Below are positions 42,012 through 52,267 of a DNA stretch of 64,000 nt, in pieces. The DNA is taken from contig JAHZAY010000006.1 in assembly GCA_019423685.1 (NCBI GenBank), positions 1 to 64,000 of the forward strand. Reading direction: 5' to 3'. Numbering within the stretch: position 1 is the first letter of the stretch; the number at the start of each line of letters is the position of its first letter. A program made the position numbers and the translations under genes. Below the pieces are notes generated by a model, which was given only the letters and a program-made list of their open reading frames with translations, was not told where the DNA came from and ran no database searches. This DNA comes from Clostridiales bacterium. GTDB taxonomy: Bacteria; Bacillota; Clostridia; Oscillospirales; Ruminococcaceae.

Positions 42012-44468
42012 ATGATCGCAAGAGTGGTGGTGGAAAATGCCGCCTATTCCTTTGACATTCCTTTTTCTTACCGCATCCCCGACCAGATGGATCGGGATAT
42101 TTGCCCGGGGTGCAGGGTGTTGGTGCCCTTTGGAAAAACAAATCGCGCAAAACAGGGCCTTGTGGTGGCAATAGAGCCACCGCCCAAAGAGGAGCAGCCA
42201 GGCTTAAAGCCCATCAAGACGCTGCTGGACTATCAGCCGCTATTGAATGAAGAACAGCTTTTTTTGCTGGAGTGGCTGCACCGGCGCACCTTCTGCACCT
42301 ATTATGAGGCGCTGCGCGCGATTGTGCCCAGCGGACTTACCGTGCGGGTGCGGGTGATGTGCTCTCTGGGCAAGGTGGAGGAAAAAACGACACACAATCC
42401 GCTGCAACAGCAGGTGCTCGATTATCTGCAACAAAAAAAGAGGCCGGTCCCTTCGGAGCGGCTGCTGATGGATCTGGGGATTGCACAAAATGCCCCGGAT
42501 TTTCAGGAGCTGCTTCGGGAAGGGGCGGTACAGCTTTCGGAGGATGTGCGGGAAAAGAGTGCAGACAGCAAGCTGATTATGGTGCGTTTGAGCGACGATT
42601 GTCAGCAGAAAATTCAGGCGGGCGGATTGAAAATGACGGCGGCCCGAAAAAAGGTGCTGGAGATTTTGCAGGAGACGCCCAGTGCTTCCCTCAAGGAGCT
42701 GTGCTATTATGCGGGCACAACCCGCCCGACGGTGGACAAGATGGAGAAAGCCGGAATCCTGACCTACTATGGACGGCAGATCTTCCGCTCCCCCTATACC
42801 GAACGCCGGGAAGGCGCACCGGAGGAGGGAACACCCTCGGATGTCTGCCTTTCCCCCGCTCAGCAACAGGCGTATGACCGCCTGATGCAGCTGTACACCG
42901 AGCGGCAGGACTGCGTGCAGGCGCTGCTCTACGGCGTCACCGGTTCCGGGAAAAGCCAGGTCTACCTGAAATTGGCCGAGCAGGTGCGCGCACAGGGCAG
43001 GGGAGTCATCATCCTGGTGCCGGAGATCTCGCTGACGCCGCAAACGGTGGAACTTTTCGGCCGCCGTTTTGGAAAGCGGGTAGCGGTGCTGCACAGCGGC
43101 TTGACAATGGCTGAGCGCGCCGATGAGTACAAGCGCATCAAGCAGGGGCTGGCAGATGTGGTGGTTGGGACCCGGTCGGCAGTCTTTGCGCCGCTAAAGG
43201 ACATTGGCCTGATCGTCATCGACGAGGAGCAGGAGAGCGCCTACGCCTCCCAGCAGGCGCCGCGCTACCACGCACGGGACATCGCGCGGGTTCGCGGCCA
43301 CCGCCATCGCGCCATGGTGCTGATGACCTCCGCCACCCCTTCGGTCGAGACCTTTTATCAGGCAAAGCGCGGGCGCATCCACCTTTTGACCCTGTCCAAG
43401 CGGTATCTGGGCAACCAGCTGCCGAAGGTGCAGATTGTGGATATGAGCAAGAGCTTTGGCTTTGACATCAGCCAGGAGCTGACCGCCGAACTTGCCGACA
43501 ACCTGCAATCTGGACAGCAGAGCATCGTGCTGCTCAACCGCCGCGGCTATCACACGGCAGTGCGCTGCAACGCCTGCGGGGAGGTGCTCAAGTGCCCCAA
43601 CTGTTCGGTTGCCCTGACCTACCACACCGCCAATCAGCGCCTGATGTGCCATTACTGCGGCTATTCCCGCCCGCTGGATCAGCAGTGTCCAAACTGCGGC
43701 AGCAAGCTAATTAGTTGTACCGGCAGCGGCACCCAGCGCATAGAGGACGAGCTGCACCGCATCTTTCCACAGGCGAGCATTCTGCGCATGGATATGGACA
43801 CCACCATGTCCCGCATGGCCCACGAGACGAAGTTTGGAGACTTTGCGCAGGGCAAGTATCAGATTATGGTCGGCACCCAGATGGTGGCCAAGGGGCTCAA
43901 CTTTCCGCAGGTGACGCTGGTGGGGGTGCTGGGCGCAGACCAGTCGATCTATTCGCAGGACTTTCGCGGTTGTGAGCGGGCCTTCTCGCTCCTCACCCAG
44001 GTGGTGGGGCGCTGTGGGCGCGGTCAGCTCCCCGGAAGGTCCATCATTCAGACCTACTCTCCCGACCATCCGGTGATCCGCCAGGCGGCAAGACAGGATT
44101 ATGTGAGCTTTTATGAGGACGAGATCAAGTCCCGCAAGCTGGGCCTTTACCCCCCTTTTTGTACCCTGTGTCAGGTGGGGTTTTCTGGAGAAAACGAGGA
44201 CTTTGTGCGGTCATCGGCGCAGTGGTTTGCAAGGGAGTTTAGCAGCCGGGCAGCCGGCGACTACAAGGACCTGCCGCTGCGGATGATGAATCCCTGTGAG
44301 ATGGTCATTGCGCGGGTAGCGGGCAAGTACCGCTACAGCGTCATCATCAAGTGCAGGATGAGCGACCGCTTTTGTGAATTGATGTGGGAAATGCTGCGCG
44401 CCTTTGATGGCGAAAAGAAGAACAAGGGCGTGCATATCTGGGTCGATCTGAACGCCAGCGACCTGTAG
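42012..44468 (+). CDS. priA: Primosomal protein PriA helicase
   Basis: An 818-residue replication-restart helicase. The N-terminal DNA-binding part has VVENAAYSFDIPFSYRIP. Helicase motifs are LYGVTGSGKSQVYLKLA, LVPEISLTPQTVELFGRRFG, VGTRSAVFAPLKDIGLIVID (DEEQ follows) and TSATPSVET. Eight cysteines forming the zinc sites lie in CNACGEVLKCPNC and CHYCGYSRPLDQQCPNCG. The length is typical. GGAAGGAGG lies before the ATG. Confidence 0.95.
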   Translation: MIARVVVENAAYSFDIPFSYRIPDQMDRDICPGCRVLVPFGKTNRAKQGLVVAIEPPPKEEQPGLKPIKTLLDYQPLLNEEQLFLLEWLHRRTFCTYYEALRAIVPSGLTVRVRVMCSLGKVEEKTTHNPLQQQVLDYLQQKKRPVPSERLLMDLGIAQNAPDFQELLREGAVQLSEDVREKSADSKLIMVRLSDDCQQKIQAGGLKMTAARKKVLEILQETPSASLKELCYYAGTTRPTVDKMEKAGILTYYGRQIFRSPYTERREGAPEEGTPSDVCLSPAQQQAYDRLMQLYTERQDCVQALLYGVTGSGKSQVYLKLAEQVRAQGRGVIILVPEISLTPQTVELFGRRFGKRVAVLHSGLTMAERADEYKRIKQGLADVVVGTRSAVFAPLKDIGLIVIDEEQESAYASQQAPRYHARDIARVRGHRHRAMVLMTSATPSVETFYQAKRGRIHLLTLSKRYLGNQLPKVQIVDMSKSFGFDISQELTAELADNLQSGQQSIVLLNRRGYHTAVRCNACGEVLKCPNCSVALTYHTANQRLMCHYCGYSRPLDQQCPNCGSKLISCTGSGTQRIEDELHRIFPQASILRMDMDTTMSRMAHETKFGDFAQGKYQIMVGTQMVAKGLNFPQVTLVGVLGADQSIYSQDFRGCERAFSLLTQVVGRCGRGQLPGRSIIQTYSPDHPVIRQAARQDYVSFYEDEIKSRKLGLYPPFCTLCQVGFSGENEDFVRSSAQWFAREFSSRAAGDYKDLPLRMMNPCEMVIARVAGKYRYSVIIKCRMSDRFCELMWEMLRAFDGEKKNKGVHIWVDLNASDL

Positions 44469-44540
44469 ACGATGAAAATAGAATCTGGATACAACAAGAC
44501 AGATGCGATAGAAACTGATACTGTGAAAGGAAGATGGATT

Positions 44541-45017
44541 ATGGCGATCCGCAATATTGTCAAAGATACCCCGGGGTATGAGAACACCCTGCATAAGAAG
44601 TGCCGTCCGGTCACAGACTTTAACCAGAAGCTGTGCGACCTGTTGGACGACATGGCACAGACGATGTACAAAGCCGAGGGAGTGGGCCTTGCCGCACCGC
44701 AGGTCGGCATGCTCAGAAGATTGTTTGTCATCGATGTCGGAAACGGCATCCTCGAGTTTATCAATCCCGAGATTTTAGAGACCTCCGGCGAGCAAAATGG
44801 CGCAGAGGGCTGCCTCTCCTTCCCGGGAGAATATGGTCTGGTGGAGCGCCCAAACCACGTCAAGGTGCGGGCACAAAACCGTAAGGGCGAATGGTTTGAG
44901 ATGGAGGGCGATGCGCTGTTTGCGCGCGCTGTCTGCCACGAATATGACCACCTGGACGGCATCGTCTTTAAGGATAGAATGTCCCGCCTGCTGCGCGACG
45001 ACGAATTGGGCGAATAG
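44541..45017 (+). CDS. def: Peptide deformylase
   Basis: A 158-residue metalloenzyme that removes the formyl group from new proteins. All three motifs are intact: GVGLAAPQVG, EGCLSFPGE and HEYDHLDG. The ATG at 44541 follows GAAAGGAAG; an in-frame upstream start at 44472 lacks a site. It lies between priA and fmt, with which it is functionally paired. Confidence 0.96.
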   Translation: MAIRNIVKDTPGYENTLHKKCRPVTDFNQKLCDLLDDMAQTMYKAEGVGLAAPQVGMLRRLFVIDVGNGILEFINPEILETSGEQNGAEGCLSFPGEYGLVERPNHVKVRAQNRKGEWFEMEGDALFARAVCHEYDHLDGIVFKDRMSRLLRDDELGE

Positions 45018-45038
45018 GACAGGGAAGGAGCGTATCGG

Positions 45039-45959
45039 ATGAAGATTGTGTTTATGGGGACGCCGGAGTTTGCAGAAAGCTCGCTTGCGGCGCTCATCGC
45101 CTCCCGGCATGAGGTCATCGGTGTGTTCACCCAGCCGGATAAGCCAAAGGGCAGGGGATACAAGCTGGTGGCGCCGCCGGTGAAGGAGCTGGCGCTGGCG
45201 CACAACATCCCGGTTTATCAGCCGCAGAAGATGCGGGATGGGCAGGCGCTCTCGATTTTGCAGCAGCTGAATCCCGACCTGATCGCGGTGGTGGCCTACG
45301 GCAAGATCCTTCCAAAGGAGATTTTGGAGTTGCCGCGCTTTGGCTGCATCAATGTGCACGGTTCGCTGCTGCCCAAATATCGGGGAGCAGGTCCGATCCA
45401 GTGGAGCGTCATCAATGGCGAGAAGGTCACCGGCGTCACCACCATGTATATGGCAGAGGGATTGGATACCGGGGACATGATCCTAAAGAAGGAGACACCC
45501 ATCGGAGAAAACGAGACCTATGGGGAGCTGCACGACCGCCTCAAGGAGATCGGAGCACAGGCACTGCTGGAGACGCTGGACCTCATTGAGCAGGGAAAAG
45601 CACAGCCTCAAAAGCAGGACGATGCCCTGTCCTCCTATGCGCCGATGCTGGACAAAAAGATTGCAAAGCTCAATTTTGATACCCCGGCTCCCGTGCTGCA
45701 CAACCTCATTCGCGGACTTTCCCCCTGGCCGGTGGCGCACACCACCTTTCACGGAAAGCTACTGAAGGTGCATCGGTCGCTGCTGCACGACCCGGACGGA
45801 CAGCGCGGCGAACCCGGAGCGGTGCTCGACAGCAAAAAGCTGATCGTGGCCTGCAAGGAGGGCTCATTGGAGCTTTTGGAGGTGCAGATGGAGGGCGGCA
45901 AGCGGATGAAGGGCGAGGACTTCATGCGCGGCCACAAACCGGAGCGCCTGGGAGATTAG
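45039..45959 (+). CDS. fmt: Methionyl-tRNA formyltransferase
   Basis: A 306-residue enzyme that formylates initiator Met-tRNA with formyl-tetrahydrofolate. The start KIVFMGTPEFAESSLAAL and the motif INVHGSLLPKYRGAGPIQW are diagnostic, as is MAEGLDTGDM. The C-terminal domain holds GLSPWPVAHT. It follows def by 21 bp. Confidence 0.96.
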   Translation: MKIVFMGTPEFAESSLAALIASRHEVIGVFTQPDKPKGRGYKLVAPPVKELALAHNIPVYQPQKMRDGQALSILQQLNPDLIAVVAYGKILPKEILELPRFGCINVHGSLLPKYRGAGPIQWSVINGEKVTGVTTMYMAEGLDTGDMILKKETPIGENETYGELHDRLKEIGAQALLETLDLIEQGKAQPQKQDDALSSYAPMLDKKIAKLNFDTPAPVLHNLIRGLSPWPVAHTTFHGKLLKVHRSLLHDPDGQRGEPGAVLDSKKLIVACKEGSLELLEVQMEGGKRMKGEDFMRGHKPERLGD

Positions 45960-46096
45960 ATTCCGGCAGTCAGGAACTATTTACCAAAGCGGTATATACT
46001 CTTCATAATTGATTCAAATTTGCCCAATATAATGTTGGTAGAAAATTCAACATTTTCGAAAAATCTGCCATTGTGCAAAAGGGAAGGAACGAGTGT

Positions 46097-46792
46097 ATGT
46101 TTTTTTATTACTTTGACCGCTATTATTGGTTGCTGATTGTACCTGCATTGCTGTTTGCTGTCTGGGCGCAGAGCCGGGTCAGCTCAACCTACCGCAAATA
46201 CAGCCAGGTGGCGAGTGCGCGCTCGATGACGGCAGCACAGGTTTGCCGTCAGATTCTCGATGAGAACGGCCTGTTTGCCATTCGCATCGAACACATTGCC
46301 GGAAACCTGACCGATCACTATGACCCACGCGCCAACGTCATCCGCCTGTCCGACACGGTGTACAACAGCACATCGGTTGCGGCGATTGGCGTTGCGGCCC
46401 ACGAGGCCGGTCATGCGGTGCAGTATGCGGTGGGATATGTCCCCATCCGCGTGCGCAGCGCCATTATCCCGATCAGCCAGTTTGGTTCCTCACTTTCCAT
46501 TCCGGTGCTGTTGATCGGATTGCTCTTTAACTATGGCGCTTTGGTGGAGCTGGGCATTCTGCTGTTCTCCACCGTCACCCTCTTTCAGCTGGTGACCTTG
46601 CCGGTTGAATTTAACGCCAGCGCTCGTGCACTGCGCACGCTGGAACAGAGCTATATCCTGGAGCCGGAAGAGGTGGGCATGGCGGCAAAGGTTTTGCGCG
46701 CGGCGGCGCTGACCTATGTGGCCGCGCTGCTCTCCAGCCTGGCCCAGCTGCTGCGGCTCATCCTGCTCTTTGGCAGGCGCAACCGCGATTAG
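46097..46792 (+). CDS. yugP: Zinc metallopeptidase YugP family
   Basis: A 231-residue membrane metallopeptidase. One N-terminal helix is followed by a cytoplasmic or extracytoplasmic loop with IRLSDTVYNSTSVAAIGVAA and the HEAGH zinc site. Two or three hydrophobic segments follow. GGGAAGGAAC lies before ATG 46097. A TATAAT (46028-46033) may give it its own promoter, but the -35 is poor. Substrate unknown. It lies between fmt and rsmB as is usual in Clostridia. Confidence 0.9.
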   Translation: MFFYYFDRYYWLLIVPALLFAVWAQSRVSSTYRKYSQVASARSMTAAQVCRQILDENGLFAIRIEHIAGNLTDHYDPRANVIRLSDTVYNSTSVAAIGVAAHEAGHAVQYAVGYVPIRVRSAIIPISQFGSSLSIPVLLIGLLFNYGALVELGILLFSTVTLFQLVTLPVEFNASARALRTLEQSYILEPEEVGMAAKVLRAAALTYVAALLSSLAQLLRLILLFGRRNRD

Positions 46793-46824
46793 TTTTACTT
46801 TACAAACAGAAAGGATTGTCCGAC

Positions 46825-48153
46825 ATGCCACAGATCACGGCACGGCAGATGGTTGCAAAGACCCTGTTGCAGGTGGATAGCGAGGGGGCCTATTCCAATC
46901 TTGTACTCAACGAACAGCTCAAACGGGCTGCCCTCTCGCCGGAAGATACCCTCTTTGCCAGCCGCTTGTTTTACGGCACCCTCGAGCGAAAGCTGACATT
47001 GGATCACATCATCGGGGCCTATTCCAAAAAGCCGGTGCGCAAGCTCACCCCGGAAGTGGTGCAGATTTTGCGGCTGAGCCTCTATCAGCTGGCCTTTATG
47101 GACAATGTGCCCGATTCGGCTGCGGTCAACGAGGGGGTCAAGCTCACCCGGACGATGAAGGTGGCCAGTGCATCCGGCTTTGTCAACGCGGTGCTGCGCG
47201 CCTTTTTGCGGGATGGCAAAAAGCTTCCACCCGTCAAGGGCGGCAAGCTGCGCGAGCTGGAGGTGGCTTATTCCTGCCCGGAGTGGATTGTGCGTGCGCT
47301 GTGCGAAAGCTACGGGGAAAAAGCCGCGGAGCTTTTTTTAGCCCGCTCACTTGAGCGGCCGACGCTCTATGCGCGGGTCAACACCCAAAAGTGCACCGTA
47401 CCGCAGTGCGCAGAGCAGTTGGAACAGCAGGGGGTACAGGTGCGGGTGGACCCGGACCTACCGGGGTGCATCGCCCTGTCGCACACCGCCTCGATCGAGC
47501 GGCTGGACGCCTTTCAGCAGGGGCTGCTGCACATCCAGGACAAATCCTCTCAGCTGTGTGCCGCAGCTTTGGATGCAAAGCCCGGGGAACGGGTGCTGGA
47601 CTGCTGTGCCGCACCCGGCTCCAAATCCTTTACGGTAGCCGAGTGGATGGAGGACAGCGGCGAAATTGTCAGCTGTGACATCTTTGAAGAGAAGATCAAA
47701 AAGATCCGGGAGGGAGCAAAGCGGCTGAACCTCTCGAGCATTCGGGCAATGTTGCAGGATGCCACAGCATATCGGGAGGATTTTGGACTGTTTGACCGCG
47801 TGCTGTGCGACGCGCCCTGCTCTGGAATTGGAATTATCGGGCGAAAGCCGGAGATCAAATATAAAGACCAGAAGGAGCTTTTGGACCTGCCCGCAGTGCA
47901 GGCGAAGATATTGGACCAGGTTTCCCGTTATGTAAAGCAGGGCGGCAGGCTGATTTATTCCACCTGTACCCTGCTGCAGCAGGAAAATGTGGCAGTGGTG
48001 GAGCAGTTTTTGCACAGCCATCCCGAATTTGTCCCCTGTCCGCTGCCAAAACAGGTTTTGCAGGCGCTGCACAGGGAGGACGGCTGGCAGATAACGCTGC
48101 TGGGAGAAGAGGACACAGACGGATTTTTTATTGCAAGCATGCAACGAGTATAA
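46825..48153 (+). CDS. rsmB: 16S rRNA m5C967 methyltransferase RsmB
   Basis: A 442-residue protein with an N-terminal NusB-like domain (about 1-140, VLRAFLRDGK) and a C-terminal SAM methyltransferase domain. Motif I is VLDCCAAPGSKSFTVAEWM. The first cysteine of the catalytic pair is in DAPCSGIG and the second in YSTCTLLQQEN. ATG 46825 is preferred since AAAGGA lies nine bases before it; TTG 46816 abuts the site. Confidence 0.94.
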   Translation: MPQITARQMVAKTLLQVDSEGAYSNLVLNEQLKRAALSPEDTLFASRLFYGTLERKLTLDHIIGAYSKKPVRKLTPEVVQILRLSLYQLAFMDNVPDSAAVNEGVKLTRTMKVASASGFVNAVLRAFLRDGKKLPPVKGGKLRELEVAYSCPEWIVRALCESYGEKAAELFLARSLERPTLYARVNTQKCTVPQCAEQLEQQGVQVRVDPDLPGCIALSHTASIERLDAFQQGLLHIQDKSSQLCAAALDAKPGERVLDCCAAPGSKSFTVAEWMEDSGEIVSCDIFEEKIKKIREGAKRLNLSSIRAMLQDATAYREDFGLFDRVLCDAPCSGIGIIGRKPEIKYKDQKELLDLPAVQAKILDQVSRYVKQGGRLIYSTCTLLQQENVAVVEQFLHSHPEFVPCPLPKQVLQALHREDGWQITLLGEEDTDGFFIASMQRV

Positions 48154-48172
48154 AAAGGTGCGGTGATACAGA

Positions 48173-49243
48173 GTGGAGCAACAACGCATAGAAGGGAAAA
48201 TTGACATTAAATCCTTGGAGCTTTCGGAACTGACCGAACAGATGATCGGCCTGGGACAGCCAAAATTCCGCGGTGGACAGATATATACCTGGCTGCACGA
48301 CAAGCGGGTGGACAGTTTTGAGCAGATGAGCAATCTGCCGGCAGCGCTGCGGCAAAGTTTAGAGGAGAGATACTACATAAACTCCCTGACAGTCATCAAA
48401 AAGCTGGTGTCCAAGATCGACGGCACGCAGAAATATTTGCTGCGTCTGCGGGACAACAACTGTGTCGAAGCGGTGCTGATGAAGTACAAGTACGGCAACT
48501 CGGTTTGCATCTCCACCCAGGTGGGATGCCGGATGGGCTGCAAGTTTTGTGCCTCCACCCTGGCAGGGCTGGTTCGCTCGCTCTCCCCGTCCGAGATGCT
48601 CGACGAGATCTATACGCTCACCCGCGAGAGCGGCCAGCGGGTTGCCAGCGTGGTGCTCATGGGCATCGGAGAACCGCTGGACAACTATGACAACGTCATG
48701 AAGTTTATGCGCATCCTCTCGTCCCCACAGGGATATAATCTGAGCCTCAGGCACCTGTCGCTCTCCACCTGCGGACTGGTGGATCGAATCTATGAGCTTG
48801 CCGGACAAAAGCTGGGACTCACCCTTTCCATCTCGCTGCACGCGCCGAACGACGCCATCCGCAGCCAGACCATGCCGATCAACAAGCGCTACAATGTGGA
48901 AGAATTGCTGGAGGCCTGCCGCTATTATTTTGCACAGACCGGGCGGCGCATCTCCTTTGAGTATGCGCTGATAGAAGGGGTCAACGATGAGATTGCCCAT
49001 GCAAATGAGCTGGCAGATCGGCTAAAAGGAATGCCGGCACATGTCAACCTCATCCCTGTCAACCCCGTCAAGGAGCGCGGCTTTAAGCGGGGAAGCAGGC
49101 AGCGAATTGAGGCGTTTCAAAAGGCGCTGGAGCAGCGAGGGGTCAATGCGACCATCCGCAGAGAGCTGGGGTCGGACATCAACGCCGCCTGCGGCCAGCT
49201 GCGCCGGGAATATGACCAGCAGCGCAAGGAGGAAAAACAGTGA
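48173..49243 (+). CDS. rlmN: 23S rRNA A2503 / tRNA A37 C2-methyltransferase RlmN
   Basis: A 356-residue radical-SAM enzyme. The iron-sulfur motif is CRMGCKFCAS, preceded by VCISTQVG. The two methyl-transfer cysteines are expected in the N-terminal NCVEAV region and near the C-terminus (NAACGQL). VVLMGIGEPLDNYDNV is conserved. The start is GTG 48173. The stop overlaps the phosphatase start by 4 bp. Confidence 0.95.
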   Translation: MEQQRIEGKIDIKSLELSELTEQMIGLGQPKFRGGQIYTWLHDKRVDSFEQMSNLPAALRQSLEERYYINSLTVIKKLVSKIDGTQKYLLRLRDNNCVEAVLMKYKYGNSVCISTQVGCRMGCKFCASTLAGLVRSLSPSEMLDEIYTLTRESGQRVASVVLMGIGEPLDNYDNVMKFMRILSSPQGYNLSLRHLSLSTCGLVDRIYELAGQKLGLTLSISLHAPNDAIRSQTMPINKRYNVEELLEACRYYFAQTGRRISFEYALIEGVNDEIAHANELADRLKGMPAHVNLIPVNPVKERGFKRGSRQRIEAFQKALEQRGVNATIRRELGSDINAACGQLRREYDQQRKEEKQ

Positions 49244-49974
49244 TCAAATTGATGGGAGCAACCGATACCGGCCGGCAGCGGGAGCAGAATGAGGATGCCT
49301 TTATCTGCCGGCAGGTTGGGCAACAAACAGGCTACGCCATTGTGTGCGACGGCATGGGCGGCGAAAATGCCGGCGATGTCGCAAGCTCGACTGCCTGCAA
49401 ATTGATTGAACACTTTTTCCACCGCGACATCCGCGAGGGAATGAGCGAGGGTGCAGCCAAAGCGGTGATTTTTTCGGCCATCAGTGCGGCAAATGCAAAG
49501 GTCTATTCGATGGCGAAGGAAAACCCCGCCTACCACGGCATGGGCACCACGCTGGTGCTGGCGGTGGTGGTGGGCGAACAGATGCACATCGTCAACATCG
49601 GCGACAGCCGCATTTACATGGTGGAGCGGCGGGCAGTCAAACAGCTCACCCGGGACCACACACTGGTGCAGAACATGATCGACCGCGGAGAGCTGAGCCT
49701 GGAAGAAGCCGAACATCACCCGAAAAAGCACTACATTACCCGCGCCATCGGCGTCGGGGACACGTTGGACATCGACTATCAGATGTATGAGCTCAAAAAA
49801 GAGAGCGTCGTGCTGCTGTGCACCGACGGATTGTCCAACTATTTAAAACTGGAGGAACTGCCCGACCTGCTCAAAAGCTGCATGAAGCACGGCAGCTTGC
49901 AGGAGATGATCGATTACGCCAACGATCAGGGTGGATCGGACAACATCACAGCCGTTGTGCTGTACCGCAAGTAA
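49240..49974 (+). CDS. stp: PP2C-type serine/threonine phosphatase
   Basis: A 244-residue PP2C phosphatase that reverses phosphorylation by PrkC. Metal-binding motifs include ATDTGRQREQNEDAFI, CDGMGGENAGDVAS and GDSRIYMV. LCTDGLSNYL and DQGGSDNITAVVL complete the site. GTG 49240 overlaps the rlmN stop. The kinase follows at 50003. Confidence 0.95.
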   Translation: MIKLMGATDTGRQREQNEDAFICRQVGQQTGYAIVCDGMGGENAGDVASSTACKLIEHFFHRDIREGMSEGAAKAVIFSAISAANAKVYSMAKENPAYHGMGTTLVLAVVVGEQMHIVNIGDSRIYMVERRAVKQLTRDHTLVQNMIDRGELSLEEAEHHPKKHYITRAIGVGDTLDIDYQMYELKKESVVLLCTDGLSNYLKLEELPDLLKSCMKHGSLQEMIDYANDQGGSDNITAVVLYRK

Positions 49975-50002
49975 ATGCCCGCTTTACAGGAGGCTTTAGT
50001 AC

Positions 50003-52069
50003 ATGGATAAATACATCGGAAAGAAACTGGATGGGCGCTATGAGATCCGGGAGCTGATCGGCGTGGGCGGCATGGCAAATGTCTACAAGGCCTACGACGT
50101 GATGGAAAATCGGATTGTTGCCGTCAAGATCCTGCGCGAAGAGTACATGAACAACGATGAGTTCATGCGTCGCTTCCGCAACGAGTCGCGCGCCATCTCG
50201 CTTCTGGATCACCCGAATATCGTTAAGGTGTACGACGTCATCTTTTCCAACCGCATCCAGTCGATTGTGATGGAGTACATCGACGGCATCACCTTAAAGG
50301 ACTATATCGAACAGGAACACGTGCTGCGCTGGAAGGAAGCGGTGCACTTCACCGTACAGATTCTGCGGGCATTGCAGCACGCCCACGACAAGGGCATCAT
50401 CCACCGGGACATCAAGCCCCAGAACATCATGCTGCTTTCCGACGGCACCATCAAGATCACCGACTTTGGCATCGCGCGCTTTTCGCGCTCCTCCACCAAG
50501 ACCATCACCGACAAGGCTATCGGTTCGGTGCACTATATCAGCCCGGAGCAGGCCAGCGGCGCCTTCACCGATGCCCGCAGCGACATCTATTCGCTGGGCG
50601 TCATGATGTTTGAGATGCTCACCGGCAAGCTGCCCTTTGAGGCGGACTCGCTGGTCTCGGTGGCCGTCAAGCAGATTCAGAGTCAGCCGGCCCTGCCGCG
50701 CTCGATCAATCCCGACATCCCCGAAGGCTTGCAGGACATTGTGATGCGCGCCATGCAGAAGGATGCGGATAAGCGCTATCAATCGGCAGCGGAGATGCTG
50801 CACGACATCGACGAATTTAAGAAAAATCCCTCTATCGTTTTTTCCTATAAATACGAACAGCCAGCCCAGGTACACATTCAGAATGAGCTGCGCCACCAGA
50901 GGGAGGAAAAAGCTGCACATGGAGAGACAAAACCTGTGAAAAAAGAAAAACATTCCGCCAAGAGAAAAAATATCCCTGACGACACCTATGAGCGCAAACC
51001 GCTGCCGGTCATTCCGGTGATGGCGGGCATCGCCTTTGCTTTCTTGTTGGCTGCCTGCGCCTTCATCGGCATGTTGTTCGTGGTCAATAAGCCGTTTGAG
51101 CAGGTGGAGAACACCACCGTTCCTGACCTGATCGGCAAAAGCTATGAGAGCATCAAGACACAGTACGCCGGGGAATTTACCATAGAGGTCGAAGAGGAGA
51201 GCCCGAGCAGCTTGTATGAGGCCGGAACCATCTACGACCAAAACCCGGACCCGGGACTCACAGTAAAGGAACATTCCACCATCACCATCAAGGTCAGCAC
51301 CGGCAAACAGACGGTCGTGCTGGAGGACTATGCGGGCAAAGATTCCACCGAAGTGTTCCGCGACCTCAACAGCAAGAACCTCAAGTGGGTGGAGACCGAA
51401 ACCTACTCCAACGAGTATGCGGCCGGCACCGTCGTCATGACAGCGCCCGGTGCAGGTGAGGAGGTAGCGGAAGGCGACGAGATCAGCGTGTATGTAAGTT
51501 TGGGATCGCAGGAGCAGAACCAGACGGTGCCACTGGTAGTCGGCATGAACTTCCATGAAGCCAAAACCCTGTTGTCCACCCGCCGCCTGCGCATTGAGGT
51601 CACCAAGGAAGTAGAACCCGAGACCGACGAGGATGGAAATAATCTGCCGGGCCAGGAGGCTGCCGGCACCATCCTCGAACAGAGCCCGACGGAGGACACC
51701 CAGGTTCCGGCAGGAACGGTCATCAACGTCACCGTCATGGGCGGAGAAGGCTGGGAAGATCCGAATAAGCCGATTCAGGTGGAGATTCAGTTTGATCTGC
51801 CGCAGGGCGACGGCGTGGTACACGTACAGACCTATGTAGACGGTGTGGAGACCGGCTACGGCGACCCAGACCTGTCCAAGCAATCTACCTGGACCACCCG
51901 CCCAACCGGCCGCGGAGATTCCAAGGTGGAGATCTATATCGACGGAGAGCTCTACAAGACCTTCGACGTCAACTTTGACAACGGCACTTCGGTGGAGACC
52001 ACCGACCTGCAGGCTCTCGGCAAACAGCTTGAACAGGGTTCCTATGGGGAAAGCACCGATCAAAATTAA
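50003..52069 (+). CDS. prkC: PASTA-domain serine/threonine kinase PrkC/StkP
   Basis: A 688-residue membrane kinase. The kinase domain (about 10-265) has LIGVGGMANVYKAYD, the catalytic loop HRDIKPQNIML and ITDFGIARF. A basic linker leads to one membrane helix near residues 335-357. Three extracellular PASTA repeats follow: around VPDLIGKSYESIKTQY, VLEDYAGKDSTEVFRDL and VPLVVGMNFHEAKTLL. A unique C-terminal region (about 585-688) rich in Gly, Asp and Thr ends the protein. In Firmicutes it senses wall fragments and controls growth and germination. Confidence 0.95.
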   Translation: MDKYIGKKLDGRYEIRELIGVGGMANVYKAYDVMENRIVAVKILREEYMNNDEFMRRFRNESRAISLLDHPNIVKVYDVIFSNRIQSIVMEYIDGITLKDYIEQEHVLRWKEAVHFTVQILRALQHAHDKGIIHRDIKPQNIMLLSDGTIKITDFGIARFSRSSTKTITDKAIGSVHYISPEQASGAFTDARSDIYSLGVMMFEMLTGKLPFEADSLVSVAVKQIQSQPALPRSINPDIPEGLQDIVMRAMQKDADKRYQSAAEMLHDIDEFKKNPSIVFSYKYEQPAQVHIQNELRHQREEKAAHGETKPVKKEKHSAKRKNIPDDTYERKPLPVIPVMAGIAFAFLLAACAFIGMLFVVNKPFEQVENTTVPDLIGKSYESIKTQYAGEFTIEVEEESPSSLYEAGTIYDQNPDPGLTVKEHSTITIKVSTGKQTVVLEDYAGKDSTEVFRDLNSKNLKWVETETYSNEYAAGTVVMTAPGAGEEVAEGDEISVYVSLGSQEQNQTVPLVVGMNFHEAKTLLSTRRLRIEVTKEVEPETDEDGNNLPGQEAAGTILEQSPTEDTQVPAGTVINVTVMGGEGWEDPNKPIQVEIQFDLPQGDGVVHVQTYVDGVETGYGDPDLSKQSTWTTRPTGRGDSKVEIYIDGELYKTFDVNFDNGTSVETTDLQALGKQLEQGSYGESTDQN

Positions 52070-52101
52070 CCCGGAGCCGGAGTAAATAACCAAGCAGCCC
52101 C

Positions 52102-52140
52102 AAAACAGCCTTCCAGCCATGGTGTGGAAGGCTGTTTTTT
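52102..52140 (+). terminator. Terminator after prkC
   Basis: AAAACAGCCTTCCA and TGGAAGGCTGTTTT form a perfect 14-bp stem with a 9-base loop and a T-run. Confidence 0.9.
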
Positions 52141-52173
52141 CAAGGGGACGGTATCGCTTTTTTTGTCGGAATT

Positions 52174-52182
52174 TGGTATAAT
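52174..52182 (+). promoter_or_regulatory. Extended -10 promoter of rsgA-thiN
   Basis: TGG precedes TATAAT (52177-52182), an extended -10 without a clear -35. It comes directly after the prkC terminator. Confidence 0.6.
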
Positions 52183-52267
52183 GGGAGCATCTGAAAATGG
52201 GTCCAAAGCGGCAGCAAAAACAGATGCAGCAGCGCAGGAAGAGAAAGGAAACGGAGGGACAGATTTT